Notes: generated by a model from the letters alone, not told the origin. A stretch of DNA of 64,000 nt from Mycolicibacterium xanthum (GCF_019710635.1 NZ_JAIFZS010000042.1:43025-107024); one strand, 5' to 3'; shown: positions 51,101-59,154, counted from the first letter of the stretch. Numbers and translations are program-made.

Positions 51101-52021
51101 ATGAGCTTTGACAAATTCGCATGGCTTAAGCAAGTAATGCAAGACGAGAACCTGACAGCCCAAGAGGCTCGACTGGCCGGAATCATCTGTGTGCAATTCA
51201 CCCGCAAGAACGGGGCAGGATGGGCGGTAGAACCCCGCCAACTGTCTGAGGCAATCGGGGGATATTCGGATATTCGCCGGCTTAATCCCGCACTCCGTAA
51301 ACTCTGCGAACTGGGATATATCGAAGAGGTTGCACGCCGCAACGCTGGCCCAGGACTAGCGGCACAGCGTACTTACAACCTCTGCGAGATGGTCGGACAT
51401 GATGTCCGAACGGGTGGACACAATGTCCAACACCAGGACACAAACACGCATTCAACAGGACATGATGTCCTGCAAGTAGTGACATCGTGTCCTGCAAGTG
51501 ATGACATCGTGTCCTATCTAAATCGCCCTGACCAGGGCAAAGACACCCCTACAGGTACTTATACAGGTACTTATACAGGGAATAGAGAAGGTACTGACTC
51601 CTCTTCTCTTTCTCCTGAGAAGATCATCGAGAACGTGATACCGGCAGGGACTGGATACAACACCAAACTCCTGGCCAACATTGCCGGGAAGAGAATGCGT
51701 GAGGATACGTCGGTAACTGAGGAGATCGTTATGGCTGCTGCACAACGCTGGCTCAAAGAATGCAATCGTGAGAATGAAGAATTCAAGCTAGGCGGATTCA
51801 TCACTGATGCAATTAGTGATAGCCCGTCTGCTGTAATTGCTCAATGTCGACGCACACTAGACTTTGCTCCGCTACGTCAATTCGGCTACTGGTATAACGA
51901 GCACGAGCGGGAGTATCCGCAATCGGTACTGGCGACCAGGGGGACTACCGCCACCGACGTCTCGGAGGCGTTCCGCGTCGACAAGCTGGCATGGCTCGAT
52001 GAGGTCGCGGCACGGCTATGA
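51101..52021 (+). CDS. Probable replication initiator with origin inside its gene
   Basis: 306 aa. The N-terminal 100 residues resemble a winged-helix replication/primosome protein (FAWLKQVMQDENLTAQEARLAGIICVQF, then LSEAIGG...RRLNPALRKLCELGYIEEVAR). The middle (about 99-140) is encoded by six phased DNA iterons and reads as GHDV/GHNV repeats of low conservation, followed by TGTYTGTYTG. The C-terminal part (about 185-305) contains IAGKRMREDTSVTEEIVMAAAQRWLKECN. This is the layout of lambda-O-like initiators: DNA-binding head, origin in the middle of the gene, and a partner-binding tail. Base composition is lower in GC than flanking genes. Function is inferred from architecture. Confidence 0.65.
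   Translation: MSFDKFAWLKQVMQDENLTAQEARLAGIICVQFTRKNGAGWAVEPRQLSEAIGGYSDIRRLNPALRKLCELGYIEEVARRNAGPGLAAQRTYNLCEMVGHDVRTGGHNVQHQDTNTHSTGHDVLQVVTSCPASDDIVSYLNRPDQGKDTPTGTYTGTYTGNREGTDSSSLSPEKIIENVIPAGTGYNTKLLANIAGKRMREDTSVTEEIVMAAAQRWLKECNRENEEFKLGGFITDAISDSPSAVIAQCRRTLDFAPLRQFGYWYNEHEREYPQSVLATRGTTATDVSEAFRVDKLAWLDEVAARL
51395..51514. repeat. Six iteron-like repeats, candidate replication origin of the element
   Basis: Palindromic units are GGACATGATGTCC at 51395-51407, GGACACAATGTCC at 51416-51428, a degenerate GGACACAAACACG at 51436-51448, GGACATGATGTCC at 51458-51470, and GACATCGTGTCC at 51481-51492 and 51503-51514. Centres are 20-22 bp apart, so all face the same side of the helix. A direct repeat of ACAGGTACTTAT follows at 51551-51574 in somewhat AT-richer DNA. 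This matches iterons in plasmid and phage origins. Confidence 0.75.
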
Positions 52022-52236
52022 CCGCCGCCGTCATCAGCTCCCCCGGCAGCAAGCTCACCGTCGTCACCCGCCGACCGCACGGGGGAGTGAAGCTCACGCA
52101 AGGAGATCGGCACGTCATCCTCTCCGCTGCCGAGCTGGCGCGACTCGTGGCGTTCGACCGTGCCACACCTACCGGCACCACCCCGGCCAAGCTTGGTGTG
52201 CTGCAACGCTTTACCAACAGCGACACTGAAGAGTAA
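52018..52236 (+). CDS. Hypothetical protein of the element (72 aa)
   Basis: The ATG overlaps the initiator stop (ATGA), indicating translational coupling. The protein (MTAAVISSPGSKLTVVTRRP, then GGVKLTQGDRHVILSAAELARLVAF) looks like a small beta-rich domain with a short helix. I recognise no family. A copy of the TGCAGGTCAG motif seen at both element ends lies in the following gap at 52291-52300. Confidence 0.6.
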   Translation: MTAAVISSPGSKLTVVTRRPHGGVKLTQGDRHVILSAAELARLVAFDRATPTGTTPAKLGVLQRFTNSDTEE

Positions 52237-52426
52237 AGCGGCACAACGCTTCCCACCACTGGCCTGCACATGCGCACCTGCATCGTTTGTTGCAGGTCAG
52301 GGGGTGGGTTTCAGCCTCTACCGGGACGCACCATCCGACCGCTCACCAGTGTTGTGTCTGCAGATCACGGCTTTCACACTCGTTTTCTGTGCCGTTTCCG
52401 CAGTTCACAGCAAATTTAGGAGAATC

Positions 52427-52765
52427 ATGACCACCTCTCGAAAACTGTGCCCGGAGGCACAGGCCATCTACGACCATCATCGCGAACGTCTGCGCCGTGA
52501 GGGCCGACTCGCTGGCGCGGATCTCGAACTTCTGAGCATCTTCGCCGACACCATGCACCTGTACGGCCTGTTGGCCGACGACGTTCAGAAGCGTGGCGTC
52601 GTGGTCCGCTCCCGGCAGAACTGGACGAAGAATCCGAGCCTGTCCCCGCTGGCCGCTGCCCGTGCCAGCCTCATCACCTTGTCCCGCAGCATTCCGCTCT
52701 ACGAGGGCAAGATCGACCGCACCGAATTGGACCGACAAATTGACTCCATCCTCCAGAGCAACTGA
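52427..52765 (+). CDS. terS: P27-like phage terminase small subunit
   Basis: 112 aa from ATG 52427 with AGGAGA 6 nt upstream. The pattern fits the P27 small-terminase family: CPEAQAIYDHHRERLRREGRL, a helix through ADLELLSIFADTMHLYGLLADDVQKRG, then the hallmark KNPSLSPLAAARASLITL. Small terminases select the DNA to be packaged. No large subunit is encoded nearby, so this protein would have to work with a helper phage motor, as TerS does in staphylococcal PICIs. The family call is from pattern only. Confidence 0.65.
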   Translation: MTTSRKLCPEAQAIYDHHRERLRREGRLAGADLELLSIFADTMHLYGLLADDVQKRGVVVRSRQNWTKNPSLSPLAAARASLITLSRSIPLYEGKIDRTELDRQIDSILQSN

Positions 52766-53129
52766 CATCACCCGGTGGGCGGTCTGGGACAAGCACGGCA
52801 TCTACGGGCCGAAGCTGCGCGATTTCGCCGCGCTCGCCGCCGCGTGGGAGGGTCTTCGGCTGAAGCTGGAAACCCCCGACGCTGTCCCGGCCGACGCTGA
52901 GACGTTCAAGGTGCTGTCCGAGCGCATGCGTGAGTTCTGCGCCCGCTTGAAGCTGCCCACCTGTTCTGAGCAGAAGACCGACGTCGTCATCGGCTGCACC
53001 GACTCGCGCGGATTCATCCCCGGCGATCCTGCCCGCATCCTGAGCCATTGGACGTGGCGGGACTCTGGGCGGCTGTCGCGTCTGTCTCACGATGACGTCA
53101 TGGCCGAATGGGAACGGTCCGAGCGGTGA
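52740..53129 (+). CDS. Hypothetical protein of the element (about 129 aa)
   Basis: The frame is open from further upstream; a TTG at 52740 inside the end of the terS-like gene is the most suitable start, giving a 26-bp overlap. Text such as TRWAVWDKHGIYGPKLRDFAALAAAWEGLRLKLE suggests a helical protein with aromatic residues. WTWRDSGRLSRLSHDDVMAEWERSE ends it. No family recognised. The stop overlaps the next GTG. Confidence 0.5.
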   Translation: MTPSSRATDITRWAVWDKHGIYGPKLRDFAALAAAWEGLRLKLETPDAVPADAETFKVLSERMREFCARLKLPTCSEQKTDVVIGCTDSRGFIPGDPARILSHWTWRDSGRLSRLSHDDVMAEWERSER

Positions 53130-53305
53130 GGTTCCGCAAGCCCGAAGCCAAGTCCGCTGTCTGCCCGGTCTGCCACCGCCTACAGGGACTGGACCGCCTG
53201 ACTCGCTTCCGTCCCCACGAGGATGCGGGGGAGCGTTGCTCCGGAAGCAGGGTTTCCTGCCTAAGCGGTAATCCACCACGCGACGAACGCACGTCGTCTA
53301 GATAA
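53126..53305 (+). CDS. Small CxxC protein of the element (59 aa)
   Basis: A GTG overlapping the previous stop starts VRFRKPEAKSAVCPVCHRLQG; two more Cys (GERCSGSRVSCL) could complete a zinc knuckle. The size and CPVC motif resemble small HNH-less zinc-finger proteins near terminase genes, but no HNH catalytic motif is visible. Function unknown. Confidence 0.45.
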   Translation: MRFRKPEAKSAVCPVCHRLQGLDRLTRFRPHEDAGERCSGSRVSCLSGNPPRDERTSSR

Positions 53306-53352
53306 GCACCACCCGAGCGCACGTAAATACGCTCACAGAATTAGGAGAAACA

Positions 53353-53592
53353 ATGCACGAAGAACACCGCCGATTCGCTAGTCAGGTCTGGGACCTGTTG
53401 GCCGACCACGGCGCAGGACTCGACACCTACCTAGAACAGCTGCGAGCCGCAGCCGTCACCATCCTCTACGGGGAGAAGCCAACCCCCGCCGTCGAGGAGC
53501 TGGCCACCGTGGCCCTTGAGCTGTACAACTGGCCAACCAAGGAGAATTGGTTGCGCCTCTCCGACGCCTCTCAGGCCGTCGAACAGTCTTGA
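53353..53592 (+). CDS. Hypothetical protein of the element (79 aa)
   Basis: Preceded by a clear TTAGGAGAAAC ribosome site. Acidic, helical sequence (MHEEHRRFASQVWDLLADHG, VEELATVALELYNWPTKENWL). No family recognised. It lies just before the capsid gene, a place where scaffolding, capsid-size or decoration proteins often sit, but this is only position-based. Confidence 0.55.
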   Translation: MHEEHRRFASQVWDLLADHGAGLDTYLEQLRAAAVTILYGEKPTPAVEELATVALELYNWPTKENWLRLSDASQAVEQS

Positions 53593-53762
53593 GCAGTCCG
53601 CAGCCGCTACGCCCGCTACATGCCGCCGTGCCCGCTGCCAATGCTCATCCCGGCCCGCACCTAACGCCGCTCACACAACGACGTGTGGCCCGCTGACGTT
53701 GCCGCCCGGAGTCATTGCCCCGCAAGGGGTTTCACACTCCAAAGAAATGAGAAAACACAATA

Positions 53763-54869
53763 ATGAACACTGATCTTGTTGCGCGCCTCCGTGCCGCCAA
53801 GACCACCGAAGAGATCGCCGCGATTGCCGCCAAGGCTGTCTCTCAGACCTCCAACACCGTGAACGCATTGCGCGACAGCGGTGGCGACTTCCTCGGTACC
53901 CCGGTCACTGCACCGGCTTTCGAGGTCAAGACCGGCGCACAGAGCAACCCTCTGAGGATCGACGCCAAGGCCATCAAGGGCCTGTACAACGCCGCCGTGT
54001 CCAAGCAGGGTTTCGCCGTCAAGGCATACAGCTCGGTTGAATCCTTGCTGCCGGCGCAGTTGGACCCCGCCGTCCTCGGCCAGGTTCACGAGAACCGCGT
54101 GCTCGACTACCTCCCCACCCGGCCGATCAGTGCGCCGAGCTTGGAGGTTATCGTTCACAGCTCCACGACCGGCGCGCCCACCTCGGTTGCCGAAGGTGCA
54201 GCGAAGCCCGAGATCGTCCTCAACACCACGTCGGAGACTTTCACCGCCGTGAAGCTGGCCGCGCATGTGGGGATCTCGTACGAGACCCTGCAGGACTTCG
54301 GTGCCTTCCAAGGCTATACACAGCACGAGATGATGCGTCAGATTCAGGACGTCGAGAACGCACAGATCCTCTCTGGCGCTGGCACCGGAACCGACATGAC
54401 CGGCTTCACCGCCACCTCGGGCGTACTCACCCATGACGCCTCACTGGACACCGGCACCAACGAGACCGCGCTCGACTCCATCGAAAAGGCCATCACCGCA
54501 CTTCGTAGCGGCACGTCGCTGGCTGAGGCGAACTTCATCGTGATGTCGCCCGCCACCTATTCGTCTATGCGCCGTCTGAAGAACACCTATGGTGAGTTTC
54601 TGATCGGTGAGCCTGCCGCCGTCGGGGCGCGTCAGCTCTTCGGTGTGCCGGTCGCCCTGACCACCGCCATCGCCGACGGTACCGCCGTGATGCTGGACAC
54701 CACCAAGTTCGGTTTCGTCGCCGTGCGTGAAGGCTTGACCGTTCACGTCGGACAGTCCGGGACCGACTTCATCGACAACATCTCTCGGTTCGTCATGGAG
54801 GAGCGCCTGGTGCTCTGCGTCGAGCGTCCGTCCGCCGTGATGGTCGTCTCCAACCTCGCCACCGCGTGA
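53763..54869 (+). CDS. HK97-fold phage major capsid protein
   Basis: 368 aa. An N-terminal delta-like helical region (MNTDLVARLRAAKTTEEIAAI) leads to the HK97 core: the E-loop/N-arm region around VHSSTTGAPTSVAEGAAKPE, the typical TFTAVKLAAHVGISYETLQDF, the ENAQILSGAGTGTDMTGF G-loop, and the A-domain sequences ANFIVMSPATYSSMRRLKNTYGEFLIGEP and LFGVPVALTTAI. It builds icosahedral shells. No protease gene accompanies it, so any delta-domain cleavage would need helper protease or not occur. Confidence 0.9.
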   Translation: MNTDLVARLRAAKTTEEIAAIAAKAVSQTSNTVNALRDSGGDFLGTPVTAPAFEVKTGAQSNPLRIDAKAIKGLYNAAVSKQGFAVKAYSSVESLLPAQLDPAVLGQVHENRVLDYLPTRPISAPSLEVIVHSSTTGAPTSVAEGAAKPEIVLNTTSETFTAVKLAAHVGISYETLQDFGAFQGYTQHEMMRQIQDVENAQILSGAGTGTDMTGFTATSGVLTHDASLDTGTNETALDSIEKAITALRSGTSLAEANFIVMSPATYSSMRRLKNTYGEFLIGEPAAVGARQLFGVPVALTTAIADGTAVMLDTTKFGFVAVREGLTVHVGQSGTDFIDNISRFVMEERLVLCVERPSAVMVVSNLATA

Positions 54870-55117
54870 TCGAGTCCGGGGAGTCACGTCCCCGCCGTGG
54901 CCAGCGTCCCCGCAATGACAAGCGCTTCATGCCGGATTGCGAGATCGCCCCACGCGTCGAGGAAGAGGAAGCGCCCGACATCCTGACGAAGGTCAAGGTG
55001 CTGCCACCCTTCCAAGTTGCCTACGAGGGCAACGCCTACTGGCCCGGATCGACCCCCACCGTTCCTGAATCCCTTGCACGCAACTGGATTCTGAACCGTT
55101 GGGTGGAACGGGTCTAA
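54866..55117 (+). CDS. Small protein after the capsid gene (possible head-tail adaptor)
   Basis: 83 aa; GTG start overlapping the capsid stop. A basic start (MIESGESRPRRGQRPRNDKR) and acidic middle (VEEEEAPD) precede a small domain FQVAYEGNAYWPGSTPTVPESLARNWILNRWVERV. That last pattern (y-x-G-x-x-Y-x-P-G-x-x-x-x-V-P-x-x-x-A-x-x-W) is common in short phage proteins encoded beside capsid genes. A structural role is likely; the exact one is unknown. Confidence 0.6.
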   Translation: MIESGESRPRRGQRPRNDKRFMPDCEIAPRVEEEEAPDILTKVKVLPPFQVAYEGNAYWPGSTPTVPESLARNWILNRWVERV

Positions 55118-55452
55118 ACACGTCCCGCGAACATAAGTAGCGGGATCCGGCGACCGTGATTCGGTTGCTTTCTGTTAGGTCCCCCAGGGCTGAGCCTTGA
55201 ACTCGCCCTGGGGGCACATGACTTCGGCCGCTGCGCGAACCTTTGCCGCTGCGCGGCCAAGAGGGTGCGGGTCTTACCTTCTCCTACCGCACCGCCCCGG
55301 TGATCGTGCGCACCGGGGCACCTACTCCCCATCATGTCAAGATGGGATTGACGGGTAATCAACCGACCCGTTATCGCCCCGGACCGTTGGTGCTTAGAGG
55401 GCATGCCAACGGTGCCGGGGCACCTAAAACTTTCACAACTGAATAGCGAGAC
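55118..55452. ncRNA. Hairpin-rich non-coding segment between structural genes (possible RNA)
   Basis: No supported gene in 335 bp. Three strong inverted repeats are CCCCCAGGGC (55181-55190) with GCCCTGGGGG (55205-55214), GCCCCGGTG (55294-55302) with CACCGGGGC (55311-55319), and a 15-bp arm at 55376-55390 pairing with 55406-55421 with one bulge. CCGGGGCACCTA is repeated at 55313 and 55415. It could be an RNA gene, terminators, or a packaging/recombination site. The RNA call is tentative. Confidence 0.35.
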
Positions 55453-55776
55453 ATGACAAGTACCACTGAAGAGATCGCCCGCGAGATCGCGGCCAAGGTC
55501 CGCCGTGATGCGGAGCTGAAGAGACACACGCGTGAAGCCGCGAAAGAGGTCCGCGACTACTGGCGCAGCATCGCCCCCGTGAGAACCGGTGCCTACAAGG
55601 CCAGCATCCACCTCGGGCGCGAGTCCGTGAAGTTCGGCATGCCAAACGTGCAGGTCAAGGCCACAGACCACAAAGCTCACTGGATTGAGTACGGGACGGG
55701 TGGCAATACCCCCACACCCGAGTTCGCCTGTGCCGCAAAGACTGAAGCCTACTTCCAGATGGAGGAACGCGCGTGA
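55453..55776 (+). CDS. HK97 gp10-like tail-completion/head-tail protein
   Basis: 107 aa. A charged helical N-terminus is followed by the gp10-like pattern: SIAPVRTGAYKASI, then HKAHWIEYGTGGNTPTPEF and a terminal helix. The R-T-G and E-Y-G-T elements are typical of these small neck or tail-completion proteins of siphoviruses. Its stop overlaps the tape-measure start (GTGA). The usual neighbours (adaptor, stopper, tail tube) are missing. Confidence 0.75.
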   Translation: MTSTTEEIAREIAAKVRRDAELKRHTREAAKEVRDYWRSIAPVRTGAYKASIHLGRESVKFGMPNVQVKATDHKAHWIEYGTGGNTPTPEFACAAKTEAYFQMEERA

Positions 55777-58700
55777 CGATCACGATTGACGTCAGGACCC
55801 GTCTTGACGATCAGGCACTGCAGCGTGCATCGCGTCAACTCCACGATGAGTTCGACAAGAACAGCCGCCTCACCGGGCAGCAGATGAGCGACAACCTGAC
55901 CGCCGGTCTGAGCAAGTTCGAGACGAGAGCTGTCGACGCCGCCGGGAAAGTCTCCGTTGCCGAGACGAAGCTGAACGAGGTGCGCCAGCGTGCACAGCGT
56001 GACGCCGACGATCTCGCCAAGGCGGAACGGCACCTAGCCGATCTCCGTTCCAGCGGCATCACCGATCTGCACCTGATCACTCGTGCCGAGAACGATCTCA
56101 CCCGTATCCGCGACCGGCAGTCCCGCACCATCACACAGCTGTCCGCTGCCACCGAGAACCACAACCGTCTCCGTCGCGCCGAGTCGCTGGCCATCCGTGA
56201 CGCCGCATCGGCCTACAAGGATCTTCAGATCACCGTCACCGAAGCCGAGACCGCCTCGTCGCGGTTCGGTCAGCTGGCCACCGGCCTGCCCGGTGCGTTG
56301 GGTCCGCTGGCCCCTATCGCCATCGCTGGCGTGGTGGGCGGTCTGGTCGAGCTGGCCGGTGTCGCTGCCAGTGCCGCACAGTCTCTGTGGCTTCTCCCGG
56401 CCGCTGCCGGTGCTGCCGCTGTCGGCTTCGGCACGCTCAAGATCGGCATGCAGGGCTTCTCCCAAGCTCTCGGGGATATGCGTGATCCGGAGAAGTTCGC
56501 CAAGGATCTGCAGTCCCTCAGTCCCGCAGCGCAACAGACCGCACTGTCGATCCGCAACCTTTTGCCGGCCTTCGACGGACTCAAGTCAGCCGTGCAGGAC
56601 TCCCTCTTCTCGGGCATGGGATCTGAGATCCAGAAGGTGGCCAGCGTCTACCTCCCCGAGCTGCAGCGCACCATGGCCAGCGTGGCTGGAACTGTCAGCC
56701 GTCTGCTGCAGGGTGTCGGTAACGAGCTGCTCAACCCGCAAACCCGTGCCGCCATCACCGATCTGCTGCACGACGTCGCGGCCGCTTTCAAGGCCATCGA
56801 ACCGGCCGCAGCACCGTTGACCCGTGCCATGGCGTCGATTGCGCAAGTAGGGTCATCGTTCCTCCCGCAGCTGGCCACCGCCGCAGCTGATGCCGCGCAA
56901 CACTTCTCCGACTTCATCCAACAGGCGCAGCAGTCCGGGCAGCTCAAGAAATGGTTGTCTGACGGTCTGCAAACGCTGAAGCAGCTTGGGTCTGACGCTT
57001 GGGCTTTGAGCAAGGCACTGATGTCCCTTGCCCCGGTAGGCCAGAAGGTTCTCCCGGACATTTCCCGGATCCTGCATGACGTCGCCGATCTGATGCCGGT
57101 GATCGAGAAGACCGCCGAGCTTGTCGGGCCTCAGTTCGGGGTTTGGGAAGTCGGGCTGAAACAGGTCTCTACCGCTGTCCACGTGCTGCACACCGGCTTC
57201 GATGACATCAAGACCGTGGTCTACGGTGTCGGCTCCGTCGTGCTCGACGTGGCGCAGAAGATCCGCAACGCACTCAACGATGCACTTGCCCCGGTCCGTG
57301 CCGCAGCCAAGCTGATCGGCGTGGACATCAGCCTTCCGAACGTGCCCACGATGCCGGATATCATCTCGTCACCGTCGTCACCGTCTGGTCCGACGTTCGA
57401 GCCACCCGGTCGCACACCGGGCACATACAGGCGCAGGGACGGGTCTACAGCGGCTGTTCCCACGCCGGGTATCCCTTTACCCTCGGTGCCGTCCTCCAGC
57501 TCGTCTGGCGGCTCCTCGTCGGGCTACAAGGCCCCCTCTGGGAGCAAGAGTGATCCTGTTTACACCGCCCCGGCCACCACCACACCGTCGTCTATGCCGT
57601 CTGGCGGGAACGACATCTATAACCCGTTGGCCGAAGCCGCATCGGGTGGCTTCACCCTCCCGAACATCGCCCGCATGGCGACAACCTTCCTGGCCGAGCT
57701 GGCCATGGGTAACCCCTTGGGTCGTCTCCAAGCCACGCAACCGGTCTCGGTTGTTAACTGGCCGCAGCAGATGACCGGGGAAGGTGGGCAGCTTCCGGCC
57801 GGTGTGCAGAACGCTATCGCCCTGGCGCAGTCCGCCAACGGCTCCCCCTACTCGTATGGCGCAGCGGATCTCACCAAGGGACTCGCCGACTGCAGTGGCG
57901 CTATCTCCAGCCTGTACGGCGCACTGACCGGACAAGACCCGACTACCCGGCACTTCACCACGACAAGCAACTTCCCGAGTCTGGGCTTTCAGCCGGGATA
58001 CTCTCCGTCGTCGTTCTTCAACATCGGCGTGAATCCGAAGCCCGGAAAGTCTGGCCACATGGTCGGTTCCCTCGGTGGGATACCCGTCGAGGATGGCGGC
58101 GCGGGAAGTGGCTTCCGGTTCGGTGGCTCTGCTGCCGGTCCCATGAGCCTGCCTCAGCAGTGGCACCTCCCTAACTCCATGATCGCCGGATACGGCGGTG
58201 GTGGTGTCGGTCCCGTCGGCTACGGCGGCATTCCGCAAGGCTCACCTATGGGCATCACCGGGGCGAGTCCACGCAACAAGGCTGAGGGCACGAACAAGTC
58301 TCAGCAGCTGGGCACCACCAACAAGTCTCCCGGCTTCGGGATCTCCGGTGGCCTCATCGGCTCCGCTGAAGGTGCCGCAGCCGCTGGTGTGAACATGATG
58401 GCTCCCGGCGCTGGCGCTGGTGTGGACATCGCCACACAAGAGGCGAACCGGTTTGCCGGGTATCTTGGGCAGCTTGGTGGTATCGCCGCAGAGGGTCTGC
58501 TAGAGACCTTCTCTCTCAACGATTCCCCACTGGCCGACCCGTCCAAGTCCCTTCCGGGCAAGATCATCTTCGGCTTAGCTGGCGCACACCCGTCCGCCCC
58601 TAATTCGGCCGGGAAGACGCAACCCCCGCTGAAGCCTGACGACAAGCAACAGCAGGGGCAGCAGGGTAATCAGACGAACGCCGGGATGATCGTGCACGGT

Positions 58701-58805
58701 GATGTGAACGTCGGTCAGGGGCAGGACAGCAAGTCCGCTATGGCCGATCTTCAGAAGCAGCAGAACCGAAACATGATGCAGTACTGGGGCGGTTCACCGA
58801 CCTGA
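55773..58805 (+). CDS. Phage tape-measure protein with peptidoglycan-hydrolase-like motif
   Basis: 1010 aa, GTG start. A long coiled coil (about 1-150) is followed by a hydrophobic region (GALGPLAPIAIAGVVGGLVELAGVA, then LWLLPAAAGAAAVGFG) and a TMP core of helical repeats to about 500. A Ser/Pro/Gly-rich linker leads to a segment at about 688-800, GSPYSYGA, LADCSGAISSLYGAL and SGHMVGSLGGIPVEDGG, with the Cys/His arrangement of the hydrolase motif found in mycobacteriophage tape measures. At roughly 1.5 angstrom per residue it would set a tail near 150 nm. It ends before a strong terminator hairpin. Confidence 0.9.
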   Translation: MTITIDVRTRLDDQALQRASRQLHDEFDKNSRLTGQQMSDNLTAGLSKFETRAVDAAGKVSVAETKLNEVRQRAQRDADDLAKAERHLADLRSSGITDLHLITRAENDLTRIRDRQSRTITQLSAATENHNRLRRAESLAIRDAASAYKDLQITVTEAETASSRFGQLATGLPGALGPLAPIAIAGVVGGLVELAGVAASAAQSLWLLPAAAGAAAVGFGTLKIGMQGFSQALGDMRDPEKFAKDLQSLSPAAQQTALSIRNLLPAFDGLKSAVQDSLFSGMGSEIQKVASVYLPELQRTMASVAGTVSRLLQGVGNELLNPQTRAAITDLLHDVAAAFKAIEPAAAPLTRAMASIAQVGSSFLPQLATAAADAAQHFSDFIQQAQQSGQLKKWLSDGLQTLKQLGSDAWALSKALMSLAPVGQKVLPDISRILHDVADLMPVIEKTAELVGPQFGVWEVGLKQVSTAVHVLHTGFDDIKTVVYGVGSVVLDVAQKIRNALNDALAPVRAAAKLIGVDISLPNVPTMPDIISSPSSPSGPTFEPPGRTPGTYRRRDGSTAAVPTPGIPLPSVPSSSSSGGSSSGYKAPSGSKSDPVYTAPATTTPSSMPSGGNDIYNPLAEAASGGFTLPNIARMATTFLAELAMGNPLGRLQATQPVSVVNWPQQMTGEGGQLPAGVQNAIALAQSANGSPYSYGAADLTKGLADCSGAISSLYGALTGQDPTTRHFTTTSNFPSLGFQPGYSPSSFFNIGVNPKPGKSGHMVGSLGGIPVEDGGAGSGFRFGGSAAGPMSLPQQWHLPNSMIAGYGGGGVGPVGYGGIPQGSPMGITGASPRNKAEGTNKSQQLGTTNKSPGFGISGGLIGSAEGAAAAGVNMMAPGAGAGVDIATQEANRFAGYLGQLGGIAAEGLLETFSLNDSPLADPSKSLPGKIIFGLAGAHPSAPNSAGKTQPPLKPDDKQQQGQQGNQTNAGMIVHGDVNVGQGQDSKSAMADLQKQQNRNMMQYWGGSPT

Positions 58806-58848
58806 TCGCCTTAGCGGACTGCTCGCGGGACTCGTTGTCACGGCGGAT

Positions 58849-58874
58849 CGACTCCGGCAAATCCGCCGGAGTCG
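58849..58874 (+). terminator. Intrinsic terminator-like hairpin after the tape-measure gene
   Basis: CGACTCCGGC (58849-58858) and GCCGGAGTCG (58865-58874) form a perfect 10-bp stem with a 6-nt AAATCC loop, followed by TTTCC. It lies 44 bp after the last gene of the element and probably ends the structural operon. Confidence 0.75.
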
Positions 58875-58912
58875 TTTCCGCTGGTGAGAACTGACGTCCA
58901 GCCTCAGAGATA

Positions 58913-59019
58913 GCTTGTGGCGAATCTGCCACAAGCGCTTCTCGCTGGTCAGAGCCAAAGGCTTATGGAAAACCTGCCACAAGGCTCTACAGCGCGCCTT
59001 GGGGAAAATTTGCCCCAAG
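58913..59019. repeat. Three tandem related hairpins near the right end of the element
   Basis: GCTTGTGGC/GCCACAAGC (58913-58936), GCTTATGG/GCCACAAG (58961-58983) and CTTGGGG/CCCCAAG (58998-59019) have similar sequence and 6-8-nt A/T-rich loops (GAATCT, AAAACCT, AAAATTTG). Differences largely preserve pairing in copies 1 and 3. Possible roles are a packaging recognition site, a single-strand origin, or a repeat family. No gene is supported in 58875-59154. Confidence 0.6.
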
Positions 59020-59052
59020 CCTCCGACGAAGGTGCCCCACCACCGTTGACCC

Positions 59053-59142
59053 GTCTTGACACAGTCAAGACCCCCCACCACGCCACCTGGGGTTTTACCC
59101 GTTTTCACCCGACGGTGCCCGACCTATTTGTGCAGGTCAGAG
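59053..59142 (+). promoter_or_regulatory. Right arm-type integrase sites (candidate)
   Basis: CAGTCAAGACCCC at 59062-59074 is preceded by its inverted form GTCTTGAC at 59053-59060. GTGCAGGTCAGAG is at 59130-59142. The same motifs occur in the same orientation beside attL (49083 and 49047). They lie 12-100 bp inside attR, as expected for integrase or Xis binding. Confidence 0.6.
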
Positions 59143-59154
59143 CGTTTCTGCACA

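Noticed and set aside
51395..51514. The repeats in the initiator gene as a CRISPR array
   Set aside because: Units are 13-bp palindromes at 20-22-bp spacing inside a coding sequence, without spacers of typical length or cas genes. No CRISPR array was found in the window.
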